Below are positions 1 to 6,753 of a stretch of DNA of 35,309 nt, one piece after another. A program made the translations under genes and the position numbers. The notes beneath the pieces were generated by a model. That model worked only from the letters and a program-made list of their open reading frames with translations, had not been told where the DNA came from and made no database searches. Within the stretch, counting starts at the first letter, position 1; every line of letters begins with the position of its first letter. Source of the DNA: an uncultured Bacteroidales bacterium (GTDB taxonomy: Bacteria; Bacteroidota; Bacteroidia; Bacteroidales; UBA3824). The stretch covers positions 1 through 35,309 of the forward strand of contig CAJOGF010000006.1 of the NCBI GenBank assembly GCA_905233995.1, in the 5' to 3' direction.

Positions 1-2456
1 TCTCAGATGCTCAGGTGAAGATGTTGCAGGAATTGGCGGTTAAATGTGTCCGTCATCTCAACATCGTCGGCGAGTGCAATATCCAATACGCTTTAAATGC
101 CGAGACCAACGACTACCGCATCATCGAAATCAACGCCCGCCTCAGCCGCTCGTCTGCGTTGGCATCCAAGGCTACGGGCTATCCGTTGGCATTCGTCGCC
201 GCCAAAATCGCCCTCGGCTACACCCTCGACCAAATCGGCGAAATGGGCACCACAAATTCGGCTTACGTTGCCCCGTCGTTGGATTATTTAATCTGCAAAA
301 TCCCTCGTTGGGACTTGACCAAATTTGCCGGTGTGAGCCGCAAAATTGGTTCGTCGATGAAGTCGGTGGGCGAAATCATGTCTATTGGTCGCACCTTTGA
401 GGAACTGATACAGAAGGGTTTGAGGATGATTGGACAGGGGATGCACGGTTTTGTTGGCAACGACCACACCAAGTTTACCAACCTCGACGACGAACTCGCC
501 AACCCCACCGACCTCCGCATTTTTGCGATTGCGCAGGCGTTGGAAGAGGGCTACACCATTGACCGCATTTACGAACTCACCAAAATCGACCCGTGGTTCA
601 TCGGCAAACTCAAAAACATCGTAGATTTTAAGCACAAACTCGAATCTTACAACAAGATTGAAGACCTGAGCGCAGAAGTTCTTCGTGAAGCCAAAATCCT
701 CGGTTTCAGCGACTTCCAAATTGCACGTTTCGTCCTCAAAACCAAGGGCGGCAATATGGAAAAAGAGAATCTTGCTGTCCGCGCCTACCGCAAAAAACTC
801 GGCATTCTCCCCGCCGTTAAGCGCATCCCAACTGTTGCAAGCGAGCATCCCGACCTCACCAATTACCTCTACATGACGTACAGCGTTGAGGGTTATGATA
901 TTAATTATTATCAAAATGAAAAATCCGTAATCGTCCTTGGCTCAGGTGCTTACAGGATTGGTTCGTCTGTGGAGTTCGATTGGTGTAGCGTCAATGCCAT
1001 CAATACCGCCCGCAAACTCGGTTACAAGTCGATTATGATTAATTACAATCCCGAAACCGTATCCACCGACTACGATATGTGCGACCGTCTGTATTTTGAC
1101 GAATTGTCGTTTGAGAGGGTTTTGGACGTCATCGACTTGGAAAATCCTCGCGGCGTGATTGTTTCGGTGGGCGGTCAGATTCCTAACAACCTCGCAATGA
1201 AACTCCACCGTCAGAGCGTGCCGATTTTGGGAACGTCGCCGGTGTCAATCGACCGCGCCGAAAACCGCAACAAGTTCTCGGCAATGCTCGATCAACTCGG
1301 CATCGACCAGCCCGAATGGAGCGCGCTCACAAGTATGGACGACGTGAAGGCGTTTGTAGATAGGGTTGGATTCCCGGTTTTGGTGCGTCCGTCGTATGTG
1401 CTTTCGGGCGCGGCGATGAATGTTTGCTACGATTACGAGGAGTTGGAGCGTTTCCTCGCGCTCGCAAGCGAGGTAAGCAAGGAATATCCCGTTGTGATTT
1501 CGCAGTTCATGCAGGAAACCAACGAGATAGAGTTTGACGCAGTGGCTCAGAATGGCGAAATCGTTGAGTACGGCATCAGCGAACACGTTGAGTATGCGGG
1601 CGTTCATTCCGGCGACGCTACGATGGTGTTCCCGGCTCAGCAAATCAGTTTTGGCACGGTGCGTCAGATTAAGAAAATCAGCCGCGCAATCGCCAAGGAA
1701 CTCAATATTTCGGGTCCGTTCAACATCCAGTATCTTGCTAATGGTCGCGACGTGAAATCGCGTTCGTTCCCGTTTGTAAGCAAGGTTTTGAAGAGAAATT
1801 TCATCGAGACTGCCACACGCATCATGCTCGACGCGCCCTACACCAAGCCCGACAAGAGCGAGTTTGACATCGACAGGATGGGCGTTAAGGCAAGTCAGTT
1901 CTCGTTTGCAAGGCTTCAAAATGCCGACCCTGTTTTGGGTGTCGATATGAGTTCTACGGGCGAAGTTGGTTGTCTTGGCGATACTTACGAGGAGGCATTG
2001 CTCAATGCTCTCATCGCCACCGGCTACAAGATTCCATCGAAGGAGAAGGGCATTATGATTTCGTCGGGAAGTGCCAAGGAGAAGGCTGCAATGCTCGACG
2101 CCGCCCGCGAACTCTGCAAGGCTGGTTATTCGATTTACGCCACCGAAGGCACCGCCAAGTATTTCAACGACAACGGTGTAACCGCCACCGCAGTAGGTTG
2201 GCCCGACGAGGACGGCACCTCGAAATACGAGAATGTTATGAAGATGATTTCCGACCACAAGTTTGACCTCATCGTCAACATCCCGAAAAACCACACCAAG
2301 CGCGAACTCACCAACGGCTACCGCATCCGTCGCGGCGCCATCGATCACAACATCCCGCTGATTACCAACGCAAGACTTGCCACCGCATTCATCGAGGCAT
2401 TCTGCGCAGTGGGACAAGATGGATTGCAGATTAAGAGTTGGCAGGAGTATGTGTAG
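1..2456 (+). CDS. carB: Carbamoyl-phosphate synthase large subunit, 3' part (5' end outside window)
   Basis: CarB makes carbamoyl phosphate from glutamine-derived ammonia, bicarbonate and two ATP, for pyrimidine and arginine synthesis. The reading frame is open to the left edge, so the GTG at 15 is not the real start; about 250 N-terminal residues lie outside. Visible parts are the end of the first ATP-grasp domain with its intact metal motif (IIEINARLSRSS), the oligomerisation region, the second ATP-grasp domain (from VIVLGSGAYRIGSSVEFD) and a C-terminal MGS-like allosteric domain ending in KSWQEYV. The second ATP-grasp domain lacks the expected VIECNLRA-type segment: GRDVK runs straight into SRSFPFVSK at 1757/1758. 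Those missing residues normally supply the Glu, Asn and Arg that hold metal and ATP, so the carbamate-phosphorylation step may be lost. Codons often end in C or G, unlike most genes in the window. A terminator follows the stop codon. Confidence 0.95.
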   Translation, partial: SDAQVKMLQELAVKCVRHLNIVGECNIQYALNAETNDYRIIEINARLSRSSALASKATGYPLAFVAAKIALGYTLDQIGEMGTTNSAYVAPSLDYLICKIPRWDLTKFAGVSRKIGSSMKSVGEIMSIGRTFEELIQKGLRMIGQGMHGFVGNDHTKFTNLDDELANPTDLRIFAIAQALEEGYTIDRIYELTKIDPWFIGKLKNIVDFKHKLESYNKIEDLSAEVLREAKILGFSDFQIARFVLKTKGGNMEKENLAVRAYRKKLGILPAVKRIPTVASEHPDLTNYLYMTYSVEGYDINYYQNEKSVIVLGSGAYRIGSSVEFDWCSVNAINTARKLGYKSIMINYNPETVSTDYDMCDRLYFDELSFERVLDVIDLENPRGVIVSVGGQIPNNLAMKLHRQSVPILGTSPVSIDRAENRNKFSAMLDQLGIDQPEWSALTSMDDVKAFVDRVGFPVLVRPSYVLSGAAMNVCYDYEELERFLALASEVSKEYPVVISQFMQETNEIEFDAVAQNGEIVEYGISEHVEYAGVHSGDATMVFPAQQISFGTVRQIKKISRAIAKELNISGPFNIQYLANGRDVKSRSFPFVSKVLKRNFIETATRIMLDAPYTKPDKSEFDIDRMGVKASQFSFARLQNADPVLGVDMSSTGEVGCLGDTYEEALLNALIATGYKIPSKEKGIMISSGSAKEKAAMLDAARELCKAGYSIYATEGTAKYFNDNGVTATAVGWPDEDGTSKYENVMKMISDHKFDLIVNIPKNHTKRELTNGYRIRRGAIDHNIPLITNARLATAFIEAFCAVGQDGLQIKSWQEYV

Positions 2457-2480
2457 GAATTGAAAGTTGAGAATTGAAAA
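2381..2480 (+). repeat. carB-end direct repeat, left copy (intact gene end)
   Basis: The last 76 bases of carB (2381-2456) match 6566-6641 without gaps, with 8 mismatches by hand count. Just after each stop codon there is a short TTGAAA/TTGAGA-type repeat (here about 2459-2486), which is also shared. This copy is in frame with the complete carB C-terminus. Confidence 0.9.
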
Positions 2481-2486
2481 TTGAAA

Positions 2487-2520
2487 GGGGCGGAAAATGA
2501 TTTTTTTCGCTCCTTTTTTA
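2487..2520 (+). terminator. Intrinsic terminator after carB
   Basis: GGGGCGG (2487-2493) pairs with TCGCTCC (2507-2513) with two G-U pairs. The stem extends inward through AAAA/TTTT and is followed by a run of six T. It lies about 30 bases past the carB stop codon. Confidence 0.75.
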
Positions 2521-2541
2521 TGCTGTTTTGGAAATAATTAC

Positions 2542-2549
2542 TAACTTTG
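2542..2549 (+). promoter_or_regulatory. Candidate -7 promoter element for the island genes
   Basis: TAACTTTG fits the Bacteroidota -7 pattern TAnnTTTG and lies 22 bases before the ATG at 2572. The -33 element is weak: TTTTG at 2526 is too close, and only a T-rich stretch lies at the expected distance. It may drive the three following genes as one unit. Confidence 0.4.
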
Positions 2550-2571
2550 TGGCGTTTAAAAAAGAAAGCAA

Positions 2572-3186
2572 ATGACTAACGAAGAAAAATTCAAATCCGA
2601 TCGTGAATACAATTATAAAAACGAGAAGTTTGTGCCGTATGATGATGATTTTTTAGGAAAAAGGATTCCCAATGGCGGTGGTTTTTATGATTATATTGAC
2701 GATGATGTTGTCCGTTTTATTTTTGATAATGGACATCAGTATTGCATAAGTGAAGGGCGCATACAGGAGGGTGAGCCTATTCCTGCTAATTTGTTATTGT
2801 ATAAATACATACAAAAATGTCTATATGATTTGATTGTCAATAACTCGGATGATAAATCACCGAAAATAATGTATACTGAAACAGAGGTAGAAACGCCATC
2901 TGATACGCCACTATTAATAGTTAGGGTGGTTATAGAGCATTCTACAAGTACCGTATGTATTACAAATATTCACGCAGTGAATAGGGGACAAGGTTATGGT
3001 TTTAAATTTTTATCTGAACTCTACAATATCTGCAAAACGTTTGGCTATAAACTTCAATTAACCGAAATGGTTCAAGGCTTTTATCATTATATGGTCGATA
3101 ATCGATGCGCAAAAGAGATTGTTTTCGAAGATATTGTTGAGATTACTGATAATACAGATTTAAGTTACCCAAGAAATAAGGTATAA
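2572..3186 (+). CDS. GNAT-like protein of unknown function, first gene of island cassette
   Basis: This 204-residue protein has an N-terminal half I do not recognise, rich in acidic and aromatic residues. The C-terminal half resembles a GNAT acetyltransferase core: a beta strand (TVCITNIHAV) runs into NRGQGYGFKFL (residues 137-147), which fits the acetyl-CoA-binding pattern R/Q-x-x-G-x-G/A. A helix and the strand GYKLQLTE follow, then GFYHYMVDNR, similar to the last part of a GNAT fold. The DUF262 gene begins one base after its stop codon, so the two are almost certainly co-transcribed. The gene is AT-rich, and the island context suggests a role in phage defence or toxin chemistry, but that is inference. 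It could be a degenerate GNAT used only for binding. The substrate is unknown. Confidence 0.6.
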   Translation: MTNEEKFKSDREYNYKNEKFVPYDDDFLGKRIPNGGGFYDYIDDDVVRFIFDNGHQYCISEGRIQEGEPIPANLLLYKYIQKCLYDLIVNNSDDKSPKIMYTETEVETPSDTPLLIVRVVIEHSTSTVCITNIHAVNRGQGYGFKFLSELYNICKTFGYKLQLTEMVQGFYHYMVDNRCAKEIVFEDIVEITDNTDLSYPRNKV

Positions 3187-3187
3187 A

Positions 3188-4693
3188 ATGACTACAACAG
3201 AACAATATACAATACACGAAGTCATTAGGAAGATTAAGGAAGGCAGTTTTAAAATTCCTATCTTGCAAAGAAGATATGTATGGAGCAAAGAACAGGTTAA
3301 AGATTTGTTCTCTTCTATCTTTGCTGGTAATACATTTGGAGCTATATCTGCCGTCAAAACCACAGATGATTACCCTATTTTTGCGTCAAGGACATTTGTT
3401 GAAGATTTGAAGGACGATAGATTTCTACTTTCGGACGAAAATGATGGCTTAATGCATGATAATAATAATCAGTTATATTTAATTCTTGATGGACAACAAA
3501 GACTTCAATCCTTTTATTTAGGGCTTACTTCCAAATTTGACGGGTTGGAACTATGTTTCGATAAATATAAAGGAACTTTTGATTATTTAGACAAATATGA
3601 TAAAAACATTTTTATACCTATTAAGCAATTGTATGAATGTTTTGACGGAGGCAAAATTTCATATAGTATCATTGCAAAAAGATTCAACACTTCAAATGAT
3701 TATAGAGTAAAATCTAACATATTCAAATTCTATTATAACATTTTTTTTTCTAAAAGTGTTGTGATACTCTTGTCGTTTCCTAATAAACTAAATGAGAAAG
3801 AAGATAAAAACAAACTATTCGAATTGTTCAAAAAAATCAATACAAGTGGGGTTAATTTAAATGTATATGACATTTGTGTATCAAAATTAAAAGCATTTAA
3901 TCCCAAAATGGAAGTATTGTTTTGTAAATTAGAGAGTTATTTTAGCAAAATAAAGTATTATCCGTATGATTTACCTTATTATCGTGATTTAGATTCGTAT
4001 TTTATCGCTGCAAGAAAAAATAATCATAATTTTTACCAAGAATTTCATGAGTATTTAATCAAAGAGTGGATTAGAATTATTTGTAGTTGCTATGCTTTTC
4101 TGCCATTTCAATTGGGTAACCATGAAAATGTATTGGAAAAAAGGATGGATATTATTTTAAGGCAAATAGAATCAAATTTCAATGTTGAATTGCTATATAG
4201 TTTTATTTGCAACGTCTATTACATATATAGGATGATTCAAATCCCTAAACGTATCACTCCATTTTTTATTAAAGATATGTTTGAAAACTACATAGACAAT
4301 GAAGACTTTGATTTGCAAAATTATCTGATTAATTATATGCAAAATATTTATAGTGATTTTTTTATTGACAATAAAAGTGTTGAATTATTTTCACTTAAAT
4401 ATTTAATTTATTTGTTTTTCAATGGAACTGAAAACAAGTACACGTTTAATTGTATTCTAAAAGAGGAAACAATTTATGAAATCCAATTAAACAATGTTAA
4501 TGATGATAAAGATTTTTATGTTAATGATAATTGCGAGATAGCAAATTCCAATAAGATAACGAAGTTTATGTTAAAATATAATGAAAATATTATTGACGAT
4601 GAATTAAAAAGGACCAATGCTGATTTTAATTTTGCGTGGCAGAAAAGGGAACAACAACTAAAAAAGGAATGGCGTAATATAACCAACTTGTAA
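3188..4693 (+). CDS. DUF262-domain protein (GmrS/ParB-like fold)
   Basis: This 501-residue protein carries the DUF262 signatures: the N-terminal IPILQRRYVWSKEQV (residues 23-37), the core LILDGQQRLQSF (98-109, with DGQQR at 101-105) and LFKKINTSGVNLNVYDI near residue 220. DUF262 occurs in the GmrS half of the type IV restriction system GmrSD and in other defence proteins, where it binds or hydrolyses nucleotides. In GmrSD a C-terminal DUF1524 HNH nuclease is fused to it or encoded nearby. I see no HNH-type His-x-x-Pro motif in the C-terminal half here, so any effector is probably a neighbour. It lies between the GNAT-like gene (1 base upstream) and the Abi_C gene (8 bases downstream). Its G+C content is very low, well below the flanking carB and MATE genes. 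Confidence 0.8.
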   Translation: MTTTEQYTIHEVIRKIKEGSFKIPILQRRYVWSKEQVKDLFSSIFAGNTFGAISAVKTTDDYPIFASRTFVEDLKDDRFLLSDENDGLMHDNNNQLYLILDGQQRLQSFYLGLTSKFDGLELCFDKYKGTFDYLDKYDKNIFIPIKQLYECFDGGKISYSIIAKRFNTSNDYRVKSNIFKFYYNIFFSKSVVILLSFPNKLNEKEDKNKLFELFKKINTSGVNLNVYDICVSKLKAFNPKMEVLFCKLESYFSKIKYYPYDLPYYRDLDSYFIAARKNNHNFYQEFHEYLIKEWIRIICSCYAFLPFQLGNHENVLEKRMDIILRQIESNFNVELLYSFICNVYYIYRMIQIPKRITPFFIKDMFENYIDNEDFDLQNYLINYMQNIYSDFFIDNKSVELFSLKYLIYLFFNGTENKYTFNCILKEETIYEIQLNNVNDDKDFYVNDNCEIANSNKITKFMLKYNENIIDDELKRTNADFNFAWQKREQQLKKEWRNITNL

Positions 4694-4701
4694 TTATAAT
4701 T

Positions 4702-5412
4702 ATGATGAATACAAAAATATTAATTTCAGCCATACAAAACCATGTAAAAGATTTTGATGGCAAGCAAGTCAAAGCCTTTTATGAATCGAAACTCGGTTTT
4801 ACAGATGTTTTTACCGAGGAGGATAACTATATGGATTATTTTAAGTCAGACGAGTATTTGGAAAGACATATAAAAGACGGGGATATTGAAAGAATAAGTA
4901 ATGTCGTTGCCAATCAAATTGGTTGCCAACATTATTTAATATCAGACGCATTCAAAGATCTTTTGTCTGAGTACATAAAAACGCTTCCAAACAGAATACA
5001 AGAGGATTTAAATACAAATGATTATGACAGTGTCATTACAAAATCAAGAACTCTTATAGAGGAAACTTGTATATACATTATTAATGATGAAACAACATCC
5101 AAAAGTAAAAAAGGCGATGTCGGTAGATTATTTGACGAATGTAAAAATAGATTAGGATTTCCTATACAATCGCCTAACGATTATGAAAAACAATTAAATG
5201 GAGTTTTCAACGGGTTGAAAAACGCGACTGATGCAATAGCAAGTCTAAGAAACAATTTTAGTGATGCTCACGGTAACGTAAATAATTGCAGACCGAAAAT
5301 TGAAAAAAGGTACGCAATTTTAATCGCGAATGCGGCTATATCATTGTCCGAATTCCTTTTGGAAGCCTATTATGAAAGAATTCAGAGCGGGGCATTACCT
5401 GCAAGAAACTGA
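4702..5412 (+). CDS. Abortive infection family protein (Abi_C-type C-terminal domain)
   Basis: This 236-residue, mostly helical protein has a C-terminal half that matches the abortive-infection C-terminal domain: helix SRTLIEETCIYII (residues 115-127), a GLKNATDAIASLRN helix, the hallmark LRNNFSDAHG (182-191), and a last helix (AILIANAAISLSEFLLEAYY). The hallmark contains Arg183-Asn184 and His190, which fits the R-x(4-6)-H pattern of HEPN ribonucleases, so an RNase role is possible; that is inference. The N-terminal half is not recognised. It is the third gene of the cassette, 8 bases after the DUF262 gene. Family members act in phage exclusion. A start at the second of the two adjacent ATGs is equally possible. 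Confidence 0.75.
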   Translation: MMNTKILISAIQNHVKDFDGKQVKAFYESKLGFTDVFTEEDNYMDYFKSDEYLERHIKDGDIERISNVVANQIGCQHYLISDAFKDLLSEYIKTLPNRIQEDLNTNDYDSVITKSRTLIEETCIYIINDETTSKSKKGDVGRLFDECKNRLGFPIQSPNDYEKQLNGVFNGLKNATDAIASLRNNFSDAHGNVNNCRPKIEKRYAILIANAAISLSEFLLEAYYERIQSGALPARN

Positions 5413-5504
5413 CAATTACAAACGTTGGAGTTTTTTATTTTCATATTTTTTTCCAAACCAAAATGTTTTATTAATATTGCAACGTAAATTTAAGTGCAAA
5501 AGTA

Positions 5505-6092
5505 ATGAAATCGAAAGACCAAATATCTAAAATTCAGGCTGTTGTGGCATATATACTCAAAAAAGTGCCACAAGGGTTGGACTATATACACCTCTTTAAG
5601 ATAATGTATTTTGCCCAACAGGAACATCTTGTGGTGTGGGGATTGCCAATTATGGACGATTCTTTTGTAGCGAGAAGACACGGTGCAGTGCCGACACTTA
5701 CTTACAAAGTCATCAAGAGCGTGGAGTGCGGGCGAGATGTCTCTGACGATTTGAAAGATTTTTACAACTCCATATCTGTTACAACCGACAGCCAACACCA
5801 ACTTATAAAACTTGCCCAAGGCGCGGACTGCGATTTGGACGAACTTTCGGAATCTAACACTGAAATACTTGACAAGTGGATTGCAAATTGTATGGATATC
5901 AATTCATACAAACTTTCTGATCTTTCACACGACAAGGCGTGGAAACAAGCCAAACGAGAAACCGACAAGACCGGAGAGGATACAAAAATCACACTCTATG
6001 CAATGGCTAAAGCAGGCGGTGCTACCGATGATATGCTTGATGTAATCAAAGAACGACAATTTATCCAACATGCGCTAAATGATGGATTTTAG
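5505..6092 (+). CDS. panA: Panacea-domain (DUF4065) antitoxin
   Basis: This 195-residue protein carries the Panacea (DUF4065, SocA-like) domain: helix ISKIQAVVAYILKKV, then LFKIMYFAQQEHLVVWG and SFVARRHGAVPTLTYKVIK (about residues 30-67), matching the conserved YFAQ...W.yGPV pattern. Panacea proteins are antitoxins that neutralise many unrelated toxins encoded next to them. The next gene overlaps this one by 14 bases, the usual layout of such pairs. A 92-base gap separates it from the Abi_C gene. TAAATTTA at 5485-5492, shortly before the ATG, is a weak promoter candidate. Its base composition is less AT-rich than the three preceding genes, so it may be a separately acquired module. The panA name rests on the domain, not on a tested function. 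Confidence 0.8.
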   Translation: MKSKDQISKIQAVVAYILKKVPQGLDYIHLFKIMYFAQQEHLVVWGLPIMDDSFVARRHGAVPTLTYKVIKSVECGRDVSDDLKDFYNSISVTTDSQHQLIKLAQGADCDLDELSESNTEILDKWIANCMDINSYKLSDLSHDKAWKQAKRETDKTGEDTKITLYAMAKAGGATDDMLDVIKERQFIQHALNDGF

Positions 6093-6558
6093 AGAGTTAC
6101 AAGACCGCTACAAAGCAGAACAACGTAAAGTAACCGAGGATAAAATTATCGTTGGAGGTTTGTTTCGTACAATTTTATCTACAAACGACGGGCTTAAATT
6201 CAAAGATGGGCGAACAAGCAAACCAAAGCGCATGATTATAGTAGGTATTGACAAGACAACTAAAACGTGTTATGGTACTGTGCTTGTGAATACTAAGATG
6301 TCGCCGTTGGCACAAGTTTCACCTCAATATTTTGCAACACAATATTGCCTGAAACAAAAGAACTATCCTGAATATTTGGACTACGATAGTTACGTTGACT
6401 GTGGTGTATTGTTTGCCATATCATTTGAGACATTAAAGGCAGGAGAATATTTCGGCGTACTAAACCAAAATGATATTACAGCAATCTTTGATATTCTCGA
6501 AACGACAAAGGCAATTTCAACCAAAGACAAAAAGAGATTCAATATACGCCGAAGGTAA
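6079..6558 (+). CDS. Probable cognate toxin, MazF/PemK-like
   Basis: This 159-residue protein is encoded 3' of the Panacea gene and overlaps it by 14 bases, so it is the expected toxin partner. Features resembling the SH3-like MazF/PemK mRNA-interferase fold are GGLFRTI near the N-terminus, KPKRMIIVGIDKTTKTCYGTVLVNTK (residues 49-74) and the later VDCGVLFAISFETLKAGEYFGVLNQNDITAIFDIL. The match is by eye and partial; the N-terminal segment differs from classical MazF. Known Panacea-linked toxins are diverse, so another mechanism is possible. Two adjacent ATGs could serve as start. The stop codon lies only 7 bases before the displaced carB end, so the right boundary of the island is practically at the end of this gene. 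Confidence 0.6.
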   Translation: MMDFRELQDRYKAEQRKVTEDKIIVGGLFRTILSTNDGLKFKDGRTSKPKRMIIVGIDKTTKTCYGTVLVNTKMSPLAQVSPQYFATQYCLKQKNYPEYLDYDSYVDCGVLFAISFETLKAGEYFGVLNQNDITAIFDILETTKAISTKDKKRFNIRRR

Positions 6559-6565
6559 TCTACCA

Positions 6566-6666
6566 CACCGCATTCATCGAGGCATTCTGTGCGGTAGGAG
6601 TCGATGGGTTGAAGATTAAGAGTTGGCAGGAGTATGTGTAGGGGTTGAGAATTGAAAGTTGAAAAA
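6566..6666 (+). pseudogene. carB 3'-end remnant, right copy of the direct repeat
   Basis: The bases at 6566-6641 read TAFIEAFCAVGVDGLKIKSW then QEYV and stop, the same C-terminus as carB (2381-2456). Of eight mismatches, four are silent third-position changes and the other four fall in the two replaced codons (Gln to Val, Gln to Lys). That pattern shows this tail once evolved as part of a working carB. There is no carB upstream of it, only the toxin gene. TTGAGAATTGAAAGTTGAAA follows the stop codon, as at the first copy, and then a separate terminator. Either this is the original gene end displaced by the island, or it is a leftover of duplication. Confidence 0.85.
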
Positions 6667-6667
6667 A

Positions 6668-6703
6668 GCCGCTTGGAAATAAAGTATTTCCAGCGGCGTT
6701 TTT
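6668..6703 (+). terminator. Terminator after the displaced carB end
   Basis: GCCGCTTGGAAATA (6668-6681) pairs with TATTTCCAGCGGC (6685-6697) with one bulged base, followed by GTTTTT. The hairpin differs from the one after the complete carB. It now terminates transcription leaving the toxin gene. Confidence 0.8.
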
Positions 6704-6735
6704 GTGAAAAATCCCACAAAATCTTCGTATCTTTG
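6701..6735 (+). promoter_or_regulatory. Promoter of the MATE gene
   Basis: TATCTTTG at 6728-6735 fits the -7 element, with TTTG at 6701-6704 as -33 (23-base gap, slightly long). It lies 18 bases before the ATG at 6754 and supports that start over the upstream in-frame ATG at 6652, which would lie inside the carB remnant and terminator. Confidence 0.6.
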
Positions 6736-6753
6736 CACAAATTTTTCACGACC

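Noticed and set aside
1245-2417. 390-residue open frame on the minus strand inside carB
   Set aside because: It is antisense to strongly conserved carB; long antisense frames are expected where third positions are G+C-rich, and the translation has no domain I recognise. The same holds for 288-914.
5330-5530. 66-residue plus-strand frame between the Abi_C and Panacea genes
   Set aside because: It overlaps the 3' end of the Abi_C gene out of frame and runs into the Panacea gene; nothing supports it as a gene.
2457-6565. Island as a classical integrative element or transposon
   Set aside because: I found no integrase, transposase, terminal inverted repeats or tRNA attachment site; only the carB-end repeat supports acquisition.
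6652-6753. 34-residue N-terminal extension of the MATE protein
   Set aside because: It would begin inside the carB remnant and run through a terminator hairpin and the promoter. The ATG at 6754 gives a normal MATE N-terminus.
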